The notes: a model not told the origin generated them from the letters alone. 64,000 nt of DNA from CAVVYV01 sp963752585 (GCA_963752585.1 CAVVYV010000007.1:124001-188000), one strand, 5' to 3'. Shown: positions 24,714 through 35,723, numbered from the stretch's first letter. Translations and numbers: made by a program.

Positions 24714-25832
24714 GCGCATCGAACAGATCAAGGGCGAGGCGGCGCGACGCGATCGCCGCGGCCGGCTCCACCTCGGAGCTCGAGGAGCTCCGGGTCGCGC
24801 TACCTCGGCCGGAAGGCCGAGCTGACCACGATCCTGCGCGGGATCGCGGAGCTCCCGGCCGAGGAGCGCGGCCCGGTCGGCAAGGCCGGCAACGAGGCTC
24901 GGGCGGCGCTCGAGCAGGCGCTGGAGGCGCGGCTGGCGGACCTCGACTCGAGCGAGCTCCAGAGTCGCCTCGCCGATGACACGGTCGACGTCACCCTGCC
25001 GGGCTCACCGCCTGTTCCGGTCGGCGCCCGCAACCTGCTGGTCCGGACCGCGCGCGAGATCGAGGACGTCTTCGTCGGCCTCGGCTACCGGGTGATGGAG
25101 GGGCCCGAGGTCGAGCTCGACTACTACAACTTCACCGCCCTCAACCACCCGCCCGGGCACCCGGCGCGGATGTCCCAGGACACCTTCTACGTCGACCCCG
25201 CCACCCTCGATCCGTCGCTTCGGATCGAGCCGGACGCCGGCGGCGAGCCATTGCCGCCCGGGCCCGAGGACGTCGTCCTCCGCACCCACACCTCGCCGAT
25301 GCAGGTGCGCTCGATGGAGACCCAGGAGCCGCCGATCTTCATCGTCGTCCCGGGCCGCTGCTACCGGTCGGATCCCTTCGACGCCACCCACAGCCCCGTC
25401 TTCCACCAGGTGGAGGGTCTGGCGGTGGCCGAGGGCGTCACCCTTGCCGACCTCAAGGGCACCCTCGACGAGTTCGCCCGGGCGATCTTCGGGCCCGACC
25501 GCGAGACCCGCTTCCGCCCCGACTTCTTCCCGTTCACCGAGCCCAGCGTCCAGGTCGACGTCTCCTGCTTCCGCTGCGGCGGCACCGGCGAGCTCCCCGA
25601 CGGCACCCGCGACCCTCTCTGCAAGGGGATCGGCTGGATCGAGATCCTCGGCGCCGGGATGGTCGACCCGAACGTCTTCGGGTTCGTCGCCGACAACGGC
25701 TACGACCCCGATCGTGTCCAGGGGTTCGCGTTCGGGATGGGGATCGAGCGGATCGCGATGCTCAAGTACGGGGTCCCCGACCTCCGGAAGTTCTTCGAGA
25801 ACGACGTCCGGGTCCTGGAGCAGTTCCGTTGA
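24706..25832 (+). CDS. pheS: Phenylalanyl-tRNA synthetase alpha subunit, two frame breaks
   Basis: Catalytic subunit of the (alpha-beta)2 class II enzyme. ATG 24706 starts MVERIEQIKGEAA. The N-terminal coiled coil continues in a second frame after about 24745 (AIAAAGSTSELEELRV) and in a third after about 24797 (LGRKAELTTILRGIAELP), each needing one surplus base removed. From there it is intact, with HTSPMQVRSM, GRCYRSDPFDATHSPVFHQVEGL and FAFGMGIERIAMLKYG (motif 3). Reconstructed length is about 375 residues. It is essential, so the breaks are almost surely sequence errors. Confidence 0.9.
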
Positions 25833-25845
25833 TGGGCGGTGAGAG

Positions 25846-28307
25846 ATGAAGGCGCCGATCAGCTGGCTGTCCGAGTACTGCGATCCCGGTCTCAGCGCCG
25901 AGGAGCTCGGCGAGCGGCTGGCGATGCACAGCATCGAGCTCGAGCGGATCACCCGCGCCGGGCCGCCCTCGCCGGATGGGTTCGTCGTCGGCAAGGTCCT
26001 CTCGGTCGAGCCACATCCCGACGCCGACCGCCTAAGCGTCTGCGAGGTCGACGCGGGGGGTGGGAAGCGGACGATCGTCTGTGGCGCCCCGAACGTCGCC
26101 GCCGGCCAGACCGTCCCGGTGGCGCTGCCCGGGGCGGTGATGCCCGACGGGAGCGAGCTGGGAAAGGCGAAGCTCCGCGGGGTTGAGTCCGACGGGATGA
26201 TCCTCTCCGAGGCCGAGCTCCAGATCGGCGAGGACGCCGACGGGATCGTGGTCCTGAACGGAGAGGGCGAACCGGGGACGCCCCTGTCGGAGGTGCTGCC
26301 GGTCTCCGAGACGGTTCTGGAGCTGGAGCCGACCTCGAACCGGGTCGACTGCTTCGGGATCTACGGAGTCGCCCGCGAGGTCCACGCGGCCACCGGCGCC
26401 AAGCTGGCGCCGACCGCCGTGGGCCGAGGACGCCGAGGCAAGCGGCGAGGGCAAGGTCGAGGACTACGCCTCGGTCACGGTCGAGGTCCCGGAGCTCTGC
26501 CCTCGGTTCACCGCGCGGGTCTTCACCGACGTGACGATCGGGCCCTCGCCCCTGTGGCTGAAGGCGCGGCTGCTCGGCGCCGGGATGCGGCCGATCAACA
26601 ACGTCGTCGACATCACCAACTACGTGATGCTGCTCACCGCCCAGCCGCTGCACGCGTTCGACCTCGACCGGGTTCCCGACGGCGCCCTGATCATCAGGAC
26701 CGCGAGGCAGGGCGAGACGATGACCACCCTCGACGGGGTCGAGCGCAGCTTCGACGACGACACGGTCTTGGTCTGCGATCGCGACGGTCCCTCCGGGATC
26801 GCCGGGATCATGGGCGGCCAGGTCTCCGAGGTCTCCGATCGGACCACCCGGGTGCTGCTCGAGGTCGCGACCTGGAACGGGGTCAACATCCTCCGCACCT
26901 CGCGGAAGCTCGGCCTCCGCTCCGACGCCTCGAACCGCTTCGAGAAGCAGCTCCATCCCGAGCTCGCGCTCCGAGCGCAGCGGATCGCCTCGAACGTTGA
27001 TGGTCGAGCTCTGCGGGGCGAAGCTGGTCCCGGGGACGATCGACGTCGCCGCGAAGGTCCCCGAGCCCCATGAGCTCGAGCTGCGGACCGAGCGGGTCGA
27101 AGGCCTGCTGGGGATGCCGATCGAGCCGAAGCTCTGCCGCGAGTATCTCGAGCGCCTCGAGTTCGGAGTCTCCGGCAGGGGGAAGGCCCTGAAGGCGACG
27201 GTGCCGGTGCACCGCCACTACGACGTCACCCGGGAGGTGGACCTGATCGAGGAGGTGGGGCGGATCCACGGCTATGCCGATCACCTCCCCGCGACCCTGC
27301 CCGAGACCAGCGGCCAGGCGGGCCGCCTCACCGACGATCAGCAGCTCCGCCGCCGGGCCGAGGACGTGATGCGCGACCTCGGCTTCGATGGAGTAGTCAC
27401 CCTCAGCCTCACCGATCCCGCGATGCCCGCCAGGCTGCGGATCGGGGCGGGCGACCCGCGGGCGGAGCCGATCCGGGTCTCGAACCCGCTCTCGGTCGAG
27501 CACTCCGAGCTCCGCACCACCCTGCTCGGCTCGCTGCTGGATGCCGCTCGCCACAACCTCGCCCACGACGCCGAGCGGGTCGCCCTTTATGAGTCGGGTC
27601 GCGCCTACCTGCGCAAGGGCAGCGCGACCTTTGGCGGCTTCCTCGGCGGCAACTTCGCCGGCCGCCGGCCCGCGCCCGCGTACGAGCCCCAGCGGATCGC
27701 CTGCCTCGCCGCTGGGGCGCTGCGACCGGGGGGTTGGCGCGGCGATGAGGTCGGGGCGGACTTCTTTGCGATCAAGGGAGTGCTCGAGGCGCTCGCCGCC
27801 CAGCTCGGCGCGGAGCTCGAGGTGGCGCCGGCCGAGGAGCCGTTCCTGCACCCGGGGCGGAGCGCCAGGATCCTGCTCGGCGGTGAGCAGGCGGGGTGGG
27901 TCGGCGAGGTCCATCCGCTGGTCTGCCGCGCCTGGGACCTGGAGTCGGCCGCGGGCTTCGAGCTGGAGCTGGCGGCTCTGGTCGCACTTTCCCCTTCCGG
28001 GCGGGAGCAGTTCGAGGACGTGATCTCCTATCCCGCCGTCCACCAGGACCTCGCCGTGGTCGTTCCCGAGGAGACCCCGGCGGCGGCGGTTCGCGAGGCC
28101 GTGCTCGGCGGCGGGGGCGAGCTGCTGCGCTCCGCCGACGTCTTCGACCTCTACCGCGGCGAGCAGCTGGGCGAGGGGGAGAAGAGCCTCGCCCTCCGGC
28201 TCAGCTTCCGGGCGCCCGATCGCACCCTCACCGACGAGGAGGTGGCGCCGCTGCGGGAGAGGATCCGCGAGGCGATCGCCGGGATCGGAGGGTCGCTCCG
28301 TGAGTAG
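25846..28307 (+). CDS. pheT: Phenylalanyl-tRNA synthetase beta subunit, two frame breaks
   Basis: The beta subunit carries the EMAP/tRNA-binding domain (VVGKVLSVEPHPDADRLSVCEVDAG), B3/B4 editing domain, B5 and the C-terminal anticodon-binding fold. The 5' part reads to about 26420, where GTGGGCC appears to hold one surplus G. The central part (VEVPELCPRFTARVF; RPINNVVDITNYVM) reads to about 26998. The rest (MVELCGAKLVPGTIDVA to FRAPDRTLTDEEV) is intact. Reconstructed it is about 820 residues, the usual size. It lies 13 bases after pheS, and the stop overlaps argC. Confidence 0.92.
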
Positions 28308-29402
28308 GGCGCAACAGCCGCTTGATGGGGATCCGGCCGCGCGGGTGCTGATCGCGGGCGCCTCGGGCTATGCCGGCGCCCTGGCGGCGGAGCTGCTCTG
28401 GGCCCACCCGAGGCTCGAGCTGGCCCGGGTCACCGCTCGGACCGACGCGGGCACGGCCCTGAACGAGCTCTACCCCGGCTACCGGGTGCCGCTGGTGCTC
28501 GAGGAGCCCAGCGAGGAGAGCGCCGACGGGGTGGACGCCGCGATCGTCGCCTACCCTCACGGCGCGCCGCGCCGGTGGTCGCCGCGCTCCGCCGGGCGGG
28601 CGTCAAGGTGGTCGACCTCTCCGCCGACTTCCGCCTCCACGACCTCGAGGCCTACGGCCGCTGGTATGGCGAGCACGGCGCTCCGGACCTGCTCGACGAG
28701 GCCGTCTACGGGCTCACCGAGCTCCACCGGGAGCGGATCGCCGGCGCCGATCTGGTCGCGAACCCCGGCTGCTACCCGACCGCCGGCCTCCTCGCCCTGG
28801 CACCCCTCGCCGAGGCGGGGCTGATCGAGGACGTCGTGATCGACGCAAAGTCGGGGGTCTCCGGCGCCGGCAGGGGGGCTGCGAAGGAGATGGAATCGGT
28901 CATCGAGGGCGACGACACCCGCCCCTACAAGGTCGCCGGCCACCGCCACACCCCCGAGATCGCCCAGGAGCTCGCCGAGCTCGCCGGCACCAGCATGAAT
29001 CGGGTTGCTCCCCCATCAGGACGGGTGGCTCCTGACGGAGCCCCCTCGCATCGACCCTCGGATAACGCCCTGACCTTCGTCCCCCACCTGATGCCGTACC
29101 ACCAGGGCGAGCTCGTCAGCTGCTACGCGCGCACCTCGGAGCCGCTCGACGCCGCTCGGCTGCTCGAGCTCTACGAGGCCCGGTACGGGGAGGAGCCCTT
29201 CGTCGAGCTCAGCTCCGAGCCTCCGGGAGTCTCGGGTGTCCGCGAGACCAACCTCTGCCGGATCCACGTCGCCCTCGACGAGCAATCGGGGCGGGTGATG
29301 AGCTTCGCCGCGATCGACAACCTCTGGAAGGGCGCCGCCTCGCAGGCGATCCAGAACCTCAACCTGATGGTGGGGAGGCCCGAGGGAGAGGGGATCGAAT
29401 GA
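28300..29402 (+). CDS. argC: N-acetyl-gamma-glutamyl-phosphate reductase, one frame break
   Basis: Third step of arginine synthesis, NADPH-dependent. The Rossmann motif GASGYAGALAAELL is in the first frame (GTG start overlapping the pheT stop). After about 28565 one base is missing and the protein continues in another frame with VVDLSADFRLHD and the catalytic Cys in NPGCYPTAGLLAL. The C-terminal VSGAGRG and FVPHLMPYHQGE follow. About 367 residues when joined. It overlaps argJ by 4 bases, so coupling through argCJBD is likely. Confidence 0.93.
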
Positions 29403-30565
29403 GTCCCGCTACGGAGACCTTCTTCAAGTCGAGATGGGTGACGCCTCCTGAGGGGATCGAGGAGCTCGACCCGACCGAGCTCGCGCCGGGCTTCCGTGCC
29501 ACCGGCGTCGCCTGCGGGCTGAAGCGCGACGGCGGCACCGACGTCGGCCTGATCGCCTGCGACGCCGAGGAGGTCCGCTCGGCGCTCGCCCTCACCCGGA
29601 ACGCGGCGGCGGCCGCCCCGGTCCGGGTCTGCCGCGACGAGTGCGACGCCGCCGCGATCCGCGCCGTCGCGGTCAACTCGGGCAACGCGAATGCCGCCAC
29701 CGGCGCCCAGGGCTACGACGACGCGCTCGCGATGCAGGGCGCCGCCGCCGAGGCGCTCGGTGTCGACCGCGGGTCGGTCGCCGTCGCCGAGACGGGCACG
29801 ATCGGAGTGCCGTTGGAGATCGAGGCGGTGGTGAAGGGCTTGAAGGAGGCCGCCGAGGGCGTCTCCCCGGTGGGCGGACTCGAGTTCGCGCTGGCGATCA
29901 TGACCACCGATCGCGGCCCGAAACAGTGCACGCTTCGGGCCGGCGGGGTGACGATCTCCGCCCAGGCGAAGGGGGCGGGGATGATCGAGCCCGGGTTCGC
30001 GACGATGCTGTGCTTCATCCAGACTGACGCCGACGTGGAAGATCCCGACGCCGCACTCCGCCAGGGACTGGCCGGCTCGATGGAGCGGATCACCGTCGAC
30101 GGTCAGCTCTCCACCAACGACACGGTGCTCCTCCAGGCCACCGGCGGGGCGGGGCGGGCGCTTCCCGGCGGGCTCCTCGACGCGGTGCTGCTCCAGCTGG
30201 CGCTCGAGATCGTCGCCGACGGCGAGGGGGCGACCCGGGTGGGCAGGATCGAGGTCGCCGATGCCGCCGACGCCGAGGAGGCGGAGCGGGTCGCCCGCGC
30301 GATCGCCAACTCGCCGCTGGTGAAGACGGCGCTCTTCGGCCGCGACTCGAACTGGGGGCGGATCGCTCAGGCCGCGGGCCATGCTCTCGCCGGCGAGGAG
30401 CTGACCGAGCTGGGCCCGGACCGGATCGACGCCTCGGAGCTCGCCTCGGAGTCCGCCGAGGCGGAGATGTCGGTGCGCCTCGGCCGCGGCGACGCGCGTG
30501 CCCATGTCTTCTTCAGCGACCTCACCCACGACTACATCCGGATCAACGCGGAGTACACGACATGA
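29399..30565 (+). CDS. argJ: Glutamate N-acetyltransferase / ornithine acetyltransferase
   Basis: Transfers acetyl from N-acetylornithine to glutamate (steps 5 and 1), making the pathway cyclic. At 388 residues the length is normal. The self-cleavage and nucleophile site reads EPGFATMLCFIQTDA, with Thr in the conserved ATML; family features VNSGNANAATG, GTIGVPL and FGRDSNWGRIAQAAG are present. Whether it is bifunctional or monofunctional cannot be told here. It overlaps argC and argB by 4 bases each. Confidence 0.95.
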   Translation: MSPATETFFKSRWVTPPEGIEELDPTELAPGFRATGVACGLKRDGGTDVGLIACDAEEVRSALALTRNAAAAAPVRVCRDECDAAAIRAVAVNSGNANAATGAQGYDDALAMQGAAAEALGVDRGSVAVAETGTIGVPLEIEAVVKGLKEAAEGVSPVGGLEFALAIMTTDRGPKQCTLRAGGVTISAQAKGAGMIEPGFATMLCFIQTDADVEDPDAALRQGLAGSMERITVDGQLSTNDTVLLQATGGAGRALPGGLLDAVLLQLALEIVADGEGATRVGRIEVADAADAEEAERVARAIANSPLVKTALFGRDSNWGRIAQAAGHALAGEELTELGPDRIDASELASESAEAEMSVRLGRGDARAHVFFSDLTHDYIRINAEYTT

Positions 30566-31413
30566 GCGAGATGACCTCCAACGTCGCGACGCTGCTCGAG
30601 GCGCTCCCCTACATCAGGGAGTTCCACGGCCGGACGATCGTGATCAAGTACGGCGGCGCCGCGATGCGCGACGAGGAGCTGCGCGAGGCGTTCGCCACCG
30701 ACGTCGTCCTCCTCAAATACGTGGGAATGAACCCGGTGATCGTCCACGGCGGCGGCCCCGAGATCACCGACTACATGGAGCGTCTGGGGATGGAGGTGAA
30801 GTTCGTCGAGGGCCTCCGGGTCTCGGACGAGGGGACCGTCGAGGTGGCGAAGATGGTCCTGCTCGGCAAGATCAACTCCGACATCCTCACCCGGCTGAAG
30901 CGCCACGGCCAGAGCGCGGTCGGGCTCGGGGGCGAGGACGGCTCGCTGTTCGAGGTGGTCCCGGCGCCGCAGTCGGAGAAGCTCGGCTACGTCGGCAAGA
31001 TCGAGCGGGTGAACGTGGACATCATCGACCACATCGCCGCCGACTACGTGCCGGTGATCGCCTCGGTCGGCACCGACCGCGAGGGGCGCTCCTACAACGT
31101 CAACGCCGACGAGGCCGCCGGACAGGTGGCGGCGGCGATGCGCGCCCACAAGGTGATCTTCCTCACCGACGTCGACGGCTGGCTGCGCGATCCCGCCGAT
31201 CCGGCCTCCCGGATCTCGCAGGCGCACGTCACCGACGTCGAGGAGGCCCTGGCGGGGGTCGACGGCGGGATGCGCCCGAAGCTCGCCGCCTGCGCCGCGG
31301 CGGTCAGCCGCGGGGTCAGGGCCGCCCACATCATCGACGGCCGCCGGCCACACAACCTGATGCTGGAGCTGTTCACCGACGAGGGCATCGGGACGAAGAT
31401 CACCGCGAGATGA
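30562..31413 (+). CDS. argB: Acetylglutamate kinase
   Basis: Phosphorylates N-acetylglutamate (step 2). The 283-residue amino-acid kinase fold shows IVIKYGGAAM (phosphate loop), VIVHGGGPEI, VNADEAAGQVAAAM and LTDVDGWL. The N-terminal helix (VATLLEALPYIREF) is the type found in arginine-inhibited hexameric enzymes, so feedback inhibition is plausible. It overlaps argJ and argD by 4 bases. Confidence 0.96.
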   Translation: MSEMTSNVATLLEALPYIREFHGRTIVIKYGGAAMRDEELREAFATDVVLLKYVGMNPVIVHGGGPEITDYMERLGMEVKFVEGLRVSDEGTVEVAKMVLLGKINSDILTRLKRHGQSAVGLGGEDGSLFEVVPAPQSEKLGYVGKIERVNVDIIDHIAADYVPVIASVGTDREGRSYNVNADEAAGQVAAAMRAHKVIFLTDVDGWLRDPADPASRISQAHVTDVEEALAGVDGGMRPKLAACAAAVSRGVRAAHIIDGRRPHNLMLELFTDEGIGTKITAR

Positions 31414-32594
31414 GCGCGGTGAGCCTCAGCGAGCTCCAGGCCCTGGAGGCGCGCTGGCTGATGCCGACCTATCGGCGGGCGCCGGTCGAGTTCGTCCGCG
31501 GTGAGGGCGCCCGGCTATGGGACTCAGACGGCAAGCAGTACCTCGACTTCCTCGCCGGGATCTCGGTCTGCTCGGTCGGCCACTGTCACCCGGCGGTGGT
31601 CGAGGCGGTCCGGGAGCAGGTGGGGGTGCTCACCCACACCTCCAACCTCTACCTGACCGCCGGGGCGGTGCGGCTGGCCGAGCGCCTCTGCGGCTCGAGC
31701 CTCGAGGGCAAGGCGTTCCTCTGCAACTCCGGCACCGAGGCGAACGAGTGCGCGATCAAGCTGGTCCGCAAGCACGCCCACCGGCGCGGGGTGGAGGAGC
31801 CGGAGATCGTCGTCCTCGACGGCGCCTTCCACGGCCGGACGATGGGCTCCCTCTCGGCGACCCCGGGGTTCTCTCAGAACCCGAGCTTCGCTCCGTATCT
31901 GCCCGGGTTCGTCACCGTGCCCCGCGACGACCCCGGCGCCCTCAGCGAGGCCGTCGGTGAGCGCACCGCGGCGGTGCTGCTGGAGCCGATCCAGGGGGAG
32001 ACCGGGGTCCACGTGGTCCCCGACGAGGTGATCGCGGCCGCCCGCGAGGCGTGCGACTCAGCCGGTGCTCTGCTGGCGATGGACGAGATCCAGACCGGAA
32101 TGGGGCGGACCGGGTCGCTCTGGGCTTATCAGCAGCTTCCAGTCCGACCCGACGTCCTCACCACCGCGAAGGCGCTGGGCGGAGGGCTCCCGGTCGGCGC
32201 CTGCGTCGCCACCGAGGAGCTCTGCGACGTCCTCGAGCCCGGCGACCACGGCTCCACCTTCGCCGGCGGGCCACTGGTCGCGGCCGCCGCCCTCGCGGCG
32301 TTCGAGGTGATCGACGATCCGGCGCTCCTTCGCCGCACGCGCGAGCTGGGAGAGCGGCTCCGCACCGGCCTCGAGGCGATCGAGGGGATCGACGAGGTTC
32401 GGGGCCGGGGCCTGATGCTGGGCGCCGGCCTCGGTGGTGAGTGGAAGGCGCCGGATCTCGCGGCTCGCCTGCTCGCCGAGGGCTTGGTGGTGAACGCGAT
32501 CGGCGCGGAGACGATCCGGCTGCTGCCGCCGCTGGTGATCGGCGAGGCCGAGGTCGACGAGGCGCTCGAGATCATCCGCCGGGTCCTGGACTAA
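31410..32594 (+). CDS. argD: Acetylornithine aminotransferase
   Basis: PLP-dependent class III aminotransferase (step 4), 394 residues. Signature stretches are FLCNSGTEANECAIKLVRK, the substrate loop GAFHGRTMGSLSATPG, LLAMDEIQTGMGRTG and the PLP Lys in TTAKALGGGLPVGA. ATG 31410 overlaps the argB stop (ATGA). It ends the argCJBD unit; argF, argR, argG and argH do not follow directly. Confidence 0.95.
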   Translation: MSAVSLSELQALEARWLMPTYRRAPVEFVRGEGARLWDSDGKQYLDFLAGISVCSVGHCHPAVVEAVREQVGVLTHTSNLYLTAGAVRLAERLCGSSLEGKAFLCNSGTEANECAIKLVRKHAHRRGVEEPEIVVLDGAFHGRTMGSLSATPGFSQNPSFAPYLPGFVTVPRDDPGALSEAVGERTAAVLLEPIQGETGVHVVPDEVIAAAREACDSAGALLAMDEIQTGMGRTGSLWAYQQLPVRPDVLTTAKALGGGLPVGACVATEELCDVLEPGDHGSTFAGGPLVAAAALAAFEVIDDPALLRRTRELGERLRTGLEAIEGIDEVRGRGLMLGAGLGGEWKAPDLAARLLAEGLVVNAIGAETIRLLPPLVIGEAEVDEALEIIRRVLD

Positions 32595-32597
32595 CCT
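32592..32597 (+). promoter_or_regulatory. -10-like box (TAACCT) before the 82-residue membrane protein
   Basis: TAACCT lies 8 bases before ATG 32606 and overlaps the argD stop codon. Confidence 0.3.
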
Positions 32598-32605
32598 CGC
32601 CGCCG

Positions 32606-32854
32606 ATGGACCCCCGGACCCGCTGGATCATCGGCATCCTGCTCGCGCTCGTGATCGGCCTCGCGGTCGGCCTGGTGATCGTCGCCGGCGACGACTCCGA
32701 CGATGGGACCACGGTCACCCTTGAGTCGACTACCGAGCCGACCCGCTCCGAGGCGACCGAGACGCTCGAGACTGAGACGACCGAGACTGGCCCCTCGGGC
32801 GGCACTCCGGCTCCGAGTCCGGACGGGCCCGGGACCGTCGGCTCGGGCCTCTGA
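32606..32854 (+). CDS. Small single-span membrane protein with Thr/Glu-rich tail
   Basis: An 82-residue protein with no recognised family. One strong hydrophobic segment (residues 7-28, WIIGILLALVIGLAVGLVIVAG) is followed by an acidic and Thr/Ser/Pro-rich tail (TLESTTEPTRSEATETLETETTETG) that is probably disordered and likely outside the cell. It begins 11 bases after argD; a link to arginine synthesis is not implied. Confidence 0.6.
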   Translation: MDPRTRWIIGILLALVIGLAVGLVIVAGDDSDDGTTVTLESTTEPTRSEATETLETETTETGPSGGTPAPSPDGPGTVGSGL

Positions 32855-32865
32855 GCCCCTCGGGG

Positions 32866-33669
32866 TTGGGCCCTGACTCGAGATCCAAGCAATTGGTGGA
32901 CAGATGGAGCTTTTGGCGGTCCGAAACGGCGGATAGAATCGCCCGCATCGGCACCCTGAGCCCTTCACGTGTGGGCGGCGCGATTCGGCGTCATGGCGTA
33001 GGCGGAACTCTGCGCGAGATCGCGCTCCGACTGCGTGGCCGCGCCTATCTCGATGAGCGTCACGTCTGGTACGTGCTCGGCCTCGACCGGGTCGAGCTAC
33101 GGCCCCTGGCCGACGGCTACGAGCTTCGGCGGGCGGGTGACGCGGACATAGATCTCGTCGCTGCAAGTCGCCCGCGCGCTGAGGGAGGCGCAACCGGAGG
33201 GGAGGGCGCGTGGTGGGTCGAGATGGCGAGGCAACGGCAATCGCAGGGCGTCCAGATGTGGGTCGTCATGCAGGGCGAGGAGCCCGCATTCAGCTGCTGG
33301 ATCTATCCACGCGAACAGCCGATGGAGGCCGCCGCCTCCGGAATGCTCGAGTTTCCGCCCGGCGTCGCCTGTCTCGAGGACTCGTACACCCACGCTGAGC
33401 ATCGCGGACACGGCCTCGCCGGCGCCGCCTGGACGGCGATCGCGCAGGACCTTGGCAGCGACGGCTACAAGGTGCTCGTAACCAAGGTCGAGGTGGACAA
33501 CGTCCCCTCCCGGCGAGCGGTCGAGAAGTCCGGCTTCCGGACCGCGAGCGTGATGCACCGCAGCCGTCGTGGCCCGCGAGTCCGGGTTGACTTCGAGCAA
33601 GGGGGTGACGAGTTGGACCTAGCGGAGCGGGAGGCGGCAGAGCAGCTCGAGCGCAGCCTGACCCGCTAG
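32866..33669 (+). CDS. GNAT-family N-acetyltransferase
   Basis: A protein of up to 267 residues with a C-terminal GNAT domain: ACLEDSYTHAEHRGHGLAGAAWTAIAQDL (motif A with the acyl-CoA loop R-G-x-G-L-A) and VEVDNVPSRRAVEKSGFRTASVMHR (motif B). The N-terminal 70 residues are basic and of unknown role. The TTG at 32866 is the outermost start; TTG/GTG at 32893/32896 are alternatives. The TAG stop shares CTAG with the convergent sortase. Confidence 0.78.
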   Translation: MGPDSRSKQLVDRWSFWRSETADRIARIGTLSPSRVGGAIRRHGVGGTLREIALRLRGRAYLDERHVWYVLGLDRVELRPLADGYELRRAGDADIDLVAASRPRAEGGATGGEGAWWVEMARQRQSQGVQMWVVMQGEEPAFSCWIYPREQPMEAAASGMLEFPPGVACLEDSYTHAEHRGHGLAGAAWTAIAQDLGSDGYKVLVTKVEVDNVPSRRAVEKSGFRTASVMHRSRRGPRVRVDFEQGGDELDLAEREAAEQLERSLTR

Positions 33670-34400
33670 GGCGCCGGCCAGATTCCCTCGCCGCCGATCG
33701 CGAAGGTGTCGATACGGGTGAGCCTCGCGAACACCGCCCAGCGCTGGGCGGCGCTGTAGAGGGGGTGGCAGGCGGTGAGCACGAGCTGGTCGTAGTCGAT
33801 CGGCTTCAGGATCTGGACGTCCCCCGGGTCGACGATCTCGTGCCGGGTGACCTCGTAGGTGAAGGCCGCGTAGGGCATCTCGAGGCGGATCTCATCTCCG
33901 TCCTCGATCTCGTTGATCTTGCGGAACGGCGCCAGGTAGGTGGTCCGATGGCCGGCGATCCCCACAGTCCCCGGCTGTCCGGGGAGCGAGGTCTTCGGGT
34001 AGTGCCCCGGCCCATACTGGAGGGTGCCGGTTTCGGTGCCCTGGAGGAAGACGGCATTCTGGTCGATCCGGTCGATCTCGATCCGGCCGATCGCGTCGCC
34101 TTCCTCGATCCGCTCCTCGAAGCGGTCGGCGAGGATCCGGACCCGCTCGGTGGGGTCGGTGATCCCGCTGACCGCCGCCAGGTCCTCCGGGTTCGGGAAC
34201 TGCGCCTCGAGCCGGTCGAGGTCGTCCCGGGCCTGACCCTGCTTCAACGAGCCGTAGGCGGCCGAGAGCGGCTCCTGCCAGACCACGGTCAGGCCGGCGT
34301 CGGCGAGGACCACGAGCCCCGCGGTGATCAACGCCACAGACACGATCCGTAGGGCCCGATGCACCCGGCGGATTCTCGCAGCCAGGCCGGTGCCCGACAC
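33666..34400 (-). CDS. Class E sortase
   Basis: A 244-residue membrane-anchored transpeptidase that attaches proteins to the cell wall. The N-terminal anchor is residues 17-38. The sortase fold includes GTVGIAGHRTTYLAPF (catalytic His), LVLTACHPLY (catalytic Cys) and SAAQRWAVFARL (catalytic Arg). Together with the N-terminal anchor this pattern is that of actinobacterial class E sortases, which recognise LAXTG-like signals. No substrate with a sorting signal is adjacent. It is divergent from argG. Confidence 0.9.
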   Translation of the reverse strand: MSGTGLAARIRRVHRALRIVSVALITAGLVVLADAGLTVVWQEPLSAAYGSLKQGQARDDLDRLEAQFPNPEDLAAVSGITDPTERVRILADRFEERIEEGDAIGRIEIDRIDQNAVFLQGTETGTLQYGPGHYPKTSLPGQPGTVGIAGHRTTYLAPFRKINEIEDGDEIRLEMPYAAFTYEVTRHEIVDPGDVQILKPIDYDQLVLTACHPLYSAAQRWAVFARLTRIDTFAIGGEGIWPAP

Positions 34401-34424
34401 CCACGGGGGCTGAGGGCGGCCTGG

Positions 34425-34430
34425 CAGACT
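34425..34430 (+). promoter_or_regulatory. -10-like box (CAGACT) before argG
   Basis: CAGACT lies 8 bases before ATG 34439. It is a weaker match of the leaderless type seen elsewhere in the window. Confidence 0.3.
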
Positions 34431-34438
34431 TGCGCCCG

Positions 34439-35723
34439 ATGGCCAAGCCTGGCGAGAGCGCCCCGAGAATCGCCTCGTACCAGGCCGACCCAGAGTCGGT
34501 CGGACGCGTGCTGCTGCTCTACTCGGGGGGGCTCGACACCAGCGTGATGGTGAAGTGGATCCAGGAGCGCTACGGGGCGGAGATCGTCACCCTGACCGTC
34601 AATCTCGGCCAACCTGGCGAGGACTGGGAGCGTTGTGACCGGCAAGGCCGAGCAGCTCGGCGCGGTGGAGACGGTGCTGGTGGACGCCCGGGAGGAGTTC
34701 GCCCGCGACTACGTCCTCCGGGCGATCATGGCGAACGCCCTCTACGGCGGCGGCTACCCGCTGTTCACCGCCCTCGGCCGGCCGCTGATCGGGAAGCTCG
34801 CGGTCGAGGCCGCCCGCGAGCATCGCTGCGACACGATCGCCCACGGCTGCACTGGGAAGGGCAACGACCAGGTCCGGATCGAGGCGACGATCGCCACCCT
34901 CGATCCCGAGCTGAAGACGATCGCCCCCGTGCGCGAGTGGAAGATGGGGCGTGAGGAGGAGATCGCCTACGCGCGCGAGCACGGGATCCCGGTGAAGGGG
35001 GGGACCGAGGTCTCTCCCTACTCGATCGACGACAACCTCTGGGGGCGCTCGTCCGAGGGCAGGGAGATCGAGGACCTCGAAGCGCCGCCGCCGGACGACG
35101 TCTTCCAGCTCGTCGCCCGGCCCGAGGAGGCACCCGACGAGCCGGAGCAGCTACGGGTCGGCTTCGAGGCGGGCTGCCCCGTCTCGCTGAACGGAGAGAG
35201 ACTCGGCCTGGTCGAGCTCCTCGAGCGGGCGGCGGAGATCGGGCGGCGCCACGGAGTGGGGATCGTCGATCACGTCGAGGACCGGGTGGTCGGGCTCAAG
35301 GTGCGCGACCTCTACGAGGTACCCGCCGCCGCGATCGTCCTCGGCGCCCACCGCGAGCTCGAGAAGCTCGTCTCGACGATCCACCAGAACAACTTCAAGG
35401 GAGCGCTCGAGACCCAGTGGGCCTACCTCTGCTACGCGGGGCTCTGGCTCGAGCCGCTCCGACGGGACCTCGACGCCTACATGGACTCGGCGAACGAGTT
35501 CGTCACCGGCGAGGTCACCCTGAAGCTTTACCGCGGGTCGGTGACCCCGATCGCGCGGCGCTCGCCGTTCGCCCTCTATGACCGCTCGCTCGCCTCCTTC
35601 GGCGAGTCGGGCGGCGAGTTCTCCCAGCAGGCGAGCCCGGGGTTCATCGAGCTGTTCACCCTCCAGAGCCGCCTCGCGCATAGGATTCGCGAGGCGAGCA
35701 AACGGGAAGAGGGGAAGCGATGA
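34439..35723 (+). CDS. argG: Argininosuccinate synthase, one frame break
   Basis: Joins citrulline and aspartate with ATP. The N-terminal P-loop-like YSGGLDTSVMVKW is in the first frame. After about 34633 (surplus T in CGTTGTG) the protein continues as TGKAEQLGAVETVLVDAREEFARDYV. Substrate motifs HGCTGKGNDQVR and YSIDDNLWGRSSEGREIED follow. About 428 residues joined. It is apart from argCJBD, separated by a GNAT protein and a sortase. Its TGA overlaps the next small gene. Confidence 0.93.
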